Assembly (NCBI GenBank): GCA_021800795.1
Contig: JAJYYO010000009.1
Location: forward strand, 1-40,873
Source of the DNA: Pseudomonadota bacterium
GTDB lineage: Bacteria > Pseudomonadota > Gammaproteobacteria > Burkholderiales > Gallionellaceae
Direction of reading: 5' to 3'
Length of the DNA: 40,873 nt
The notes beneath the pieces are model-generated. The model ran no database searches. It saw only the letters and a program-made list of their open reading frames with translations, and was not told the DNA's origin. The position numbers were made by a program, and so were the translations under genes. Shown here one piece after another: positions 35,688 to 40,873 of the stretch (within the stretch, counting starts at the first letter, position 1; every line of letters starts with the position of its first letter).

Positions 35688-36983
35688 ATGAAACTGTTCC
35701 CTGACACACTGCCGGCACGCACCTTTTTGCTGATCGTGGTATTAATCGTGGCATCATTGGCGGCATCGTTTGCCATCGTTCGGTATGCGGAACAGGAACC
35801 GCGCAGCCAACAGCTCGCGCAACTGGTGGTGTCTGTGGTGAATCTCACCCGGGCCGCTATTATGTCGGCCGCCCCTGAGTGGCGCGGTGGACTGCTTGCC
35901 GAACTGGCCGATTCAGAAGGCTTGCGCGTGCATATCGCAGAAGTTGGCGATGTGCTGGAACCCTTGCCCGATCAGCAGCCTGAATTGCGCAGCATGGTGG
36001 AAAAAATACGCCAAAGTCTGGGCGATAACACCCGCTTTGCCTCGCAGCGTAACGGCGTGGAAGCCCTGTGGGTGAGTTTTTTTATCGGCGATGAAGAGTT
36101 CTGGGTGGCTTTGCCGCGCGAGCGCATCGAACACCCGGTTTCGCAGGTGTTGCTGGTATGGGGCGGCATCGTGTTGCTGCTGGCTTTGCTGGGCGCCTAC
36201 TTCATCGCTCGCCAGGTAGTGCGTCCGTTAAGGCGCCTGGTGCTGGCGGCCCGGCAGGTCGGGATGGGCGAGACCCCCGAGTTGCTGCCGGAGCAGGGAG
36301 TACAGGAGGTGGTTGAGCTGTCCGCCGCTTTCAATCAGATGTCTGCCGATCTGGCAAGCAATGAACGCGAACGCGCACAGGTTCTGGCGGGCATTTCGCA
36401 CGATTTGCGCACACCGCTGGCACGCGTGAGGTTAGCCGCCGAGTTGAGTACGGATGAGTCGTTGCGCTGCGGATTGACTGCGGACGTGGAGCAGATGGAC
36501 GCGGTGATCCGGCAGTTTCTCGATTATGCGCGCCTCGATGAAAACGAAGCTGCCGTACGCACGGATGCAGAGGCGCTGGTCAGGGAGGTGGCGCTGCGTT
36601 TTGCCCGGGCAGCCGGCTCGATCAGCCTTGAATTGCAGCCCTTGCCGGCAATCGCTGTCAGACCTTTGCTGCTTAAACGCGCGCTTGCCAACTTGCTGGA
36701 TAACGCCATCAAATACGGCGGAGGTGAAGTCACCGTGCAGCTTGAAAAACGAGGCGACAGCGTTGCGCTGACGGTCATGGACCGCGGGCCGGGTATCGCA
36801 GAAAACCAGCGCGAGGCCGTCAAAAGACCGTTTATCCGGCTTGAAGCCGCGCGCAGCGATGCAACCGGCTCGGGGCTGGGGCTGTCCATCGTGGAGCGCG
36901 CCGCCAGGTTGCACGGCGGGCAGTTTCATCTGGATGAACGCGCCGGAGGGGGACTTTCGGCCAGCCTGATACTGCCGCAATAA
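35688..36983 (+). CDS. envZ: EnvZ-type sensor histidine kinase
   Basis: The 431-residue protein has an N-terminal helix (about 10-30), a periplasmic domain (30-150), a second helix (about 153-172), HAMP (about 175-230), HisKA with LAGISHDLRTPLARVRLAAEL and phospho-acceptor His238, and HATPase with NLLDNAIKYGG, DRGPGI and GSGLGLSI. The H-box form ISHDLRTPL is of the EnvZ type. It controls the OmpR-type regulator just upstream. The ligand or envelope signal is unknown. Confidence 0.93.
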   Translation: MKLFPDTLPARTFLLIVVLIVASLAASFAIVRYAEQEPRSQQLAQLVVSVVNLTRAAIMSAAPEWRGGLLAELADSEGLRVHIAEVGDVLEPLPDQQPELRSMVEKIRQSLGDNTRFASQRNGVEALWVSFFIGDEEFWVALPRERIEHPVSQVLLVWGGIVLLLALLGAYFIARQVVRPLRRLVLAARQVGMGETPELLPEQGVQEVVELSAAFNQMSADLASNERERAQVLAGISHDLRTPLARVRLAAELSTDESLRCGLTADVEQMDAVIRQFLDYARLDENEAAVRTDAEALVREVALRFARAAGSISLELQPLPAIAVRPLLLKRALANLLDNAIKYGGGEVTVQLEKRGDSVALTVMDRGPGIAENQREAVKRPFIRLEAARSDATGSGLGLSIVERAARLHGGQFHLDERAGGGLSASLILPQ

Positions 36984-37038
36984 ATCTTATTTCAACGTGA
37001 TTGCTCAGCGGAAGAAAAAGCTGGTAGCATGAACGCCG

Positions 37039-37065
37039 CCTCCCGGAAGACGACAATCCGGGAGG
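37039..37065 (+). repeat. Hairpin in the leader of the RND gene
   Basis: CCTCCCGG at 37039-37046 pairs with CCGGGAGG at 37058-37065 around an 11-base loop. No T-run follows. It ends 31 bases before the ATG, near the ribosome-binding site GGAG at about 37085, so it may lie in the 5' leader. Confidence 0.55.
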
Positions 37066-37096
37066 AGTCTCGGCTCATAGACTGGAGTAGCCTTAC

Positions 37097-40000
37097 ATGT
37101 TATGGATAGTCCGGATCGCGTTAAACCGCCCCTACACTTTCATAGTGCTGGCGCTGCTGATTCTGATTCTCGGCCCGCTGGTTTATGTGAACATGCGCAC
37201 GGACATCTTTCCGGACATCAAGGTGCCGGTGGTGAGCGTGGTCTGGGCCTACAACGGTCTGCCGCCGGATGACATGTCCGACCGCATCGTCACCTATTAT
37301 GAGAGGCAGCTGTCGACGGCGGTCAACGATATAGAGCACATCGAGTCCCAGTCGCTGCCGGGCATGGCTGTCGTAAAAATTTTCTTTCAGCCTGATGTGA
37401 ACATCAATGCCGCGGTGAGTCAGGTAACTGCGCTTTCCCAGACCGTGCTGAAGCGCCTGCCGCCGGGTATCACACCGCCGCTGGTCTTGAGTTACAACGC
37501 ATCGAGCGTGCCCGTGATGCAACTGGCGCTTTCCAGCGACACCCTGCTGGACAACCAGCTGTTCGATCTTGCGAACAATTTTATTCGCCCGATACTGGCC
37601 CAGGTGCGCGCGGCCATCCCTTCGCCCTATGGCGGCAAGAACAGACAGGTTCAGGTGGATCTGGACATGCAGGCCTTGCGCTCCAAGGGTCTGACGCCGC
37701 AGAACGTGACTGCCGCGATCCTCACGCAGAATCTGATCATCCCGGCCGGCACCGAAAAGATGGGAAGTTACGAGTATAACGTCAAGCTCAATGCCAGCCC
37801 GAACGTGCTGGATGAGCTGAACGACTTGCCGATCAAATCGGTCAACGGTGCGACGATCTTGTTGCGCGATGTGGCGCATGTGCGCGACGGGTACTCGCCA
37901 CAGCAGAATATGGTGCGAGTAAACGGACGGCATTCGGTGCTGACCACCATACAGAAAAACGGCAGCGCCTCCACGCTGGACATCATCAACAACGTCAAGG
38001 CGCTGTTGCCACGCGTGATGGCGGGCTCGCCGCCCGGGCTGATCCTCAAGGTGGTCGGGGATCAGTCGGTATTCGTCAAGTCTGCGGTGAACGGCGTCAT
38101 CCGCGAGGGCGTGATTGCTGCCGCGCTTACCGGGCTGATGATACTGCTCTTCCTCGGGAGCTGGCGTTCCACGCTGATCATTGCGATATCCATACCGCTG
38201 GCCGTGCTGTCGGCGATCATCGCGCTGGCGGCAGCCGGGCAGACGCTGAACATCATGACGCTGGGGGGGCTTGCGCTGGCCGTGGGGATACTGGTTGACG
38301 ATGCCACGGTGACCATCGAGAACATGAACTGGCATCTGGAGAATGGCAAGCATGTGGAAGCCTCCATCATGGACGGCGCTCACCAGATTGTGGTTCCCGC
38401 CTTCGTGTCGCTGCTGTGCATCTGTATCGTATTCATCCCGATGTTCTTTCTGGAAGGCGTGGCGAAATATCTTTTCGTGCCTTTGGCCGAGGCGGTCATG
38501 TTTTCCATGATCGCCTCGTTCATCCTGTCGCGCACTCTGGTGCCGACACTTGCGAAGTATCTGCTGCGCGCGCATGTTCAGCGTCAGGATGGAGATGAAA
38601 CCCCGCCGTCGAAAAATCCGCTGGTGAGATTTCAGCACGGCTTCGAAAAAATATTCAACAATATTCGCGAAAAATACAAGGAACTCCTGCATGTGGCGCT
38701 TTCCCACCGTGCACCTTTTATCATCGGGTTTCTCGGGTTTGTATTGATTTCCTTCGCGCTGGTACCCTGGCTGGGACGGAACTTCTTCCCCTCGGTGGAT
38801 GCCGGAGAAATCAAGCTGCATATCCGTGCGCCGACCGGCACGAGAATTGAAGAAACGGCGCGCCTGTGCGATGAGATCGAGCGCCGGATAAGGCATGAGA
38901 TTCCAGATGGCGAGATCAGGAATATCGTGGACAATATCGGCCTGCCGGTGAGCGGCATCAACCTGACCTACAGCAATTCCTCACCCATCGGGCCCGGTGA
39001 TGCGGATATTTTGATTTCCCTGAATCAAGGTCACCGCCCCACAGCGCAATATGTGAAGTCATTGCGCGGTCGCCTGGAGGACGATTTTCCGGGGGTGTCG
39101 TTTGCCTTTTTGCCCGCCGACATCGTGAGCCAGATACTGAATTTCGGCATGCCGGCGCCGATCAACATTCAGGTAGGCGGCTTTAACCGCAATGCCAACC
39201 GGGAATATGCCGCAGCCATCCTGAGCCGGATCAGGAAAGTTTCCGGCCTGGTCGACGTGCGTATCCAGCAGGCATTCAATCAGCCCGAACTGGACGTGGA
39301 CGTGAACCGTACCCGCGCACGGGAATTGGGCTTGACCCAGAGCGATGTCGCCACCAACATGCTGATCTCCTTGTCCGGCAGCCTGCAGATCGCGCCCAAC
39401 TTCTGGGTTAACCCGGGCAACAAGGTCTCCTATCCGGTGGTCGTGCAAGTGCCGCAGTACCGTCTCGACACGCTCAATGACCTGCAAAACATTCCGATCT
39501 CGTCGAATCAGAATCCGGCATCCCGGTCAGCGTTGCTGGGTGCGCTGGCGACCGTCAGCATGGGGCAGGGCGAAGCCGTGGTATCCCATTACGATGTCGA
39601 GCCGACCATCGATATATTCGGCTCCACGCAGGAACGCGACCTGGGCGCGGTGGCGCACGATATAGAACAGATATTGAAGGATACCGCGAAGGATGTTCCG
39701 AAGGGATCATACGTCGTGATGCGCGGGCAGGTGAAAGCCATGGATGAAGCATATGGCGGACTGTTGTATGGCCTGCTGGGTGCGATCGTGCTGATCTACC
39801 TGTTGATTGTGGTGAACTTCCAGTCCTGGCTGGATCCGTTCGTCATCATCACGGCATTGCCCGCAGCATTGGCGGGAATCGTCTGGATGCTGTTTGTGAC
39901 CGGTACTACGCTGTCGGTGCCGGCGCTCATCGGCTCTATCATGTGCATGGGCGTGGCCACTGCCAACAGTATTTTAGTGGTCAGCTTTGCGCGGGAAAGG

Positions 40001-40276
40001 ATGCGTGAGGGAGATAGCGGTATGACCGCTGCGCTGGAGGCCGGCTTTATCCGCTTTCGTCCGGTGCTGATGACGGCGCTTGCCATGATGATCGGCATGG
40101 CGCCTATGGCAATGGGGTTAGGCGAAGGCGGCGAGCAAAATGCGCCGCTGGGCAGGGCGGTGATCGGCGGGCTTGCCTTTGCCACAATCGCAACGCTGTT
40201 TTTTGTACCGGTGATATTCAGCCTTGTTCATAAAGCTCATGAATACGTTGCAAATGTCGGGCACAACGCCGTTTGA
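37097..40276 (+). CDS. RND-family efflux permease
   Basis: The 1059-residue protein is an inner-membrane RND pump subunit of normal length with about twelve helices and two large periplasmic loops. The first helix is in LNRPYTFIVLALLILILGPLVYV, followed by TDIFPDI and the porter domain. The proton-relay aspartates are in GILVDDATVTIENM near residue 400. It keeps GSIMCMGVATANSILVVSFA in the second half. No membrane-fusion or outer-membrane partner lies next to it in the window. Substrate cannot be told. GGAG precedes the ATG. It lies 113 bases after envZ on the same strand. Confidence 0.95.
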   Translation: MLWIVRIALNRPYTFIVLALLILILGPLVYVNMRTDIFPDIKVPVVSVVWAYNGLPPDDMSDRIVTYYERQLSTAVNDIEHIESQSLPGMAVVKIFFQPDVNINAAVSQVTALSQTVLKRLPPGITPPLVLSYNASSVPVMQLALSSDTLLDNQLFDLANNFIRPILAQVRAAIPSPYGGKNRQVQVDLDMQALRSKGLTPQNVTAAILTQNLIIPAGTEKMGSYEYNVKLNASPNVLDELNDLPIKSVNGATILLRDVAHVRDGYSPQQNMVRVNGRHSVLTTIQKNGSASTLDIINNVKALLPRVMAGSPPGLILKVVGDQSVFVKSAVNGVIREGVIAAALTGLMILLFLGSWRSTLIIAISIPLAVLSAIIALAAAGQTLNIMTLGGLALAVGILVDDATVTIENMNWHLENGKHVEASIMDGAHQIVVPAFVSLLCICIVFIPMFFLEGVAKYLFVPLAEAVMFSMIASFILSRTLVPTLAKYLLRAHVQRQDGDETPPSKNPLVRFQHGFEKIFNNIREKYKELLHVALSHRAPFIIGFLGFVLISFALVPWLGRNFFPSVDAGEIKLHIRAPTGTRIEETARLCDEIERRIRHEIPDGEIRNIVDNIGLPVSGINLTYSNSSPIGPGDADILISLNQGHRPTAQYVKSLRGRLEDDFPGVSFAFLPADIVSQILNFGMPAPINIQVGGFNRNANREYAAAILSRIRKVSGLVDVRIQQAFNQPELDVDVNRTRARELGLTQSDVATNMLISLSGSLQIAPNFWVNPGNKVSYPVVVQVPQYRLDTLNDLQNIPISSNQNPASRSALLGALATVSMGQGEAVVSHYDVEPTIDIFGSTQERDLGAVAHDIEQILKDTAKDVPKGSYVVMRGQVKAMDEAYGGLLYGLLGAIVLIYLLIVVNFQSWLDPFVIITALPAALAGIVWMLFVTGTTLSVPALIGSIMCMGVATANSILVVSFARERMREGDSGMTAALEAGFIRFRPVLMTALAMMIGMAPMAMGLGEGGEQNAPLGRAVIGGLAFATIATLFFVPVIFSLVHKAHEYVANVGHNAV

Positions 40277-40287
40277 TTTTTGAATAA

Positions 40288-40316
40288 GCATGCTCATTTT
40301 TTCATGCGCTTTTTGT
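40288..40316 (+). terminator. Weak terminator-like hairpin after the RND gene
   Basis: GCATG at 40288-40292 pairs with CATGC at 40303-40307, followed by GCTTTTTG. The stem is short, so strength is doubtful. Confidence 0.35.
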
Positions 40317-40426
40317 CTTGCCGAGATGTTTACGGCAGCTGGTTTTATTCGGGTTAAGATGCACCGGCAATGGCATAATGCGAACTGATTGCAACATACA
40401 ACAGGATTTGAGGAGGCGGAGTTAAC

Positions 40427-40852
40427 ATGAAAAGGGATTTGACAAAAGACATTGAAGACCTCATTAAAATTGAGGATGAGCTGGCTGCCGTTGGCATTGA
40501 ATCGCTCACCGAGAAACAATCTCTCAAGCTTGCAAGGGTGCATGCCGATTTGGCCGCGATAAATGAGGCCAATCCCGGTATTGTCGAGCATGTTCGCAAG
40601 GATATTGCGCAAGGCAAGGCCTTGCTGGGACACAAGAATGCCCAGAAAGGTCTTTCCCTGGCCAGGCGAAAACTTTTTCCGCTGGCCATCAGGACGAGTT
40701 TCGGTCTGGTTGTCAGTGCGGCTGATATCGCAAAACTGAACAGCGCCGGCGCTGCGATTGGCCGTCATACGCTCATCTCTCTTGAGCAGAACAAGCTCTG
40801 CACGCGGACCGAGAGTGGCGATCTGATCCTGCCCTGGGAATGGGCTACTTAG
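40427..40852 (+). CDS. Hypothetical protein, 141 aa
   Basis: I do not recognise the family. The product is mostly helical, lysine- and glutamate-rich at the start (MKRDLTKDIEDLIKIEDELAAV), with a basic middle and an Ile/Ser-rich C-terminal part. No signal peptide or membrane helix is evident. GAGGAGGCGGAG at about 40411-40422 is a strong ribosome-binding site, which supports it being real. It is the last gene in the window and may head a further operon. Confidence 0.7.
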   Translation: MKRDLTKDIEDLIKIEDELAAVGIESLTEKQSLKLARVHADLAAINEANPGIVEHVRKDIAQGKALLGHKNAQKGLSLARRKLFPLAIRTSFGLVVSAADIAKLNSAGAAIGRHTLISLEQNKLCTRTESGDLILPWEWAT

Positions 40853-40873
40853 GGGTCGAGAAATAATAAGTTG

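Noticed and set aside
37121..38896. 591-codon minus-strand ORF opposite the RND gene
   Set aside because: It is a shadow of a real gene in GC-rich DNA, rich in His, Arg and Gln, without any domain.

Overview
The window looks like a chromosomal segment of a betaproteobacterium, probably a free-living aquatic one. The basis is the gene order panD, tpiA, secG, tRNA-Leu, nuoA-N and the protein sequence character. A Gallionellaceae or Nitrosomonadales relative is my best guess, but that is inference. 

Layout: (1) 1-660 holds a decayed EAL-domain remnant. (2) 662-2365 is housekeeping: panD, tpiA, secG and a tRNA-Leu(GAG). (3) 2485-17388 is a complete 14-gene respiratory complex I operon, nuoA to nuoN, closed by an intrinsic terminator. 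Several nuo junctions, and two places inside nuoG, carry short repeats or palindromes. The nuoC-nuoD junction is the strangest part of the window. The ribosome-binding site and first 11 codons of nuoD ([11 protein letters not shown]) occur three times in a row. The first two copies run into palindromic sequence and end as ORFs of 36 and 40 codons; only the third is the real nuoD. (4) 17451-19336 holds a Nudix ADP-sugar pyrophosphatase and an ammonium transporter with two NtrC-like sites upstream. (5) 19500-21530 is an AT-richer, probably acquired segment: a class 3 lipase-like gene between two copies of an 84-85 bp palindromic repeat. (6) 21612-31278 is rich in cyclic-di-GMP signalling: a 7TM diguanylate cyclase, a tandem HD/HD-GYP protein, and a hybrid histidine kinase translationally coupled to a REC-PAS-GGDEF-EAL regulator. 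A YraQ-type permease lies among them. (7) 31601-34327 holds a ZntB/CorA-type metal transporter, a conserved-looking protein of unknown function and a tiny Cys-rich protein. (8) 34351-40276 is an envelope-stress-like module: a periplasmic repeat protein divergent from an OmpR/EnvZ-type pair, followed by an RND efflux permease. (9) 40427-40852 is a small unknown protein. 

How the parts work together: complex I feeds electrons from NADH to quinone and pumps protons. The amt region fits nitrogen control by NtrC. The kinase/phosphodiesterase/cyclase cluster should control local c-di-GMP. The OmpR/EnvZ-like pair shares a promoter region with a Spy/CpxP-like repeat protein, an arrangement resembling cpxP-cpxRA, and probably acts on the envelope and perhaps on the RND pump. 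All functions are read from sequence motifs alone; no search was run.
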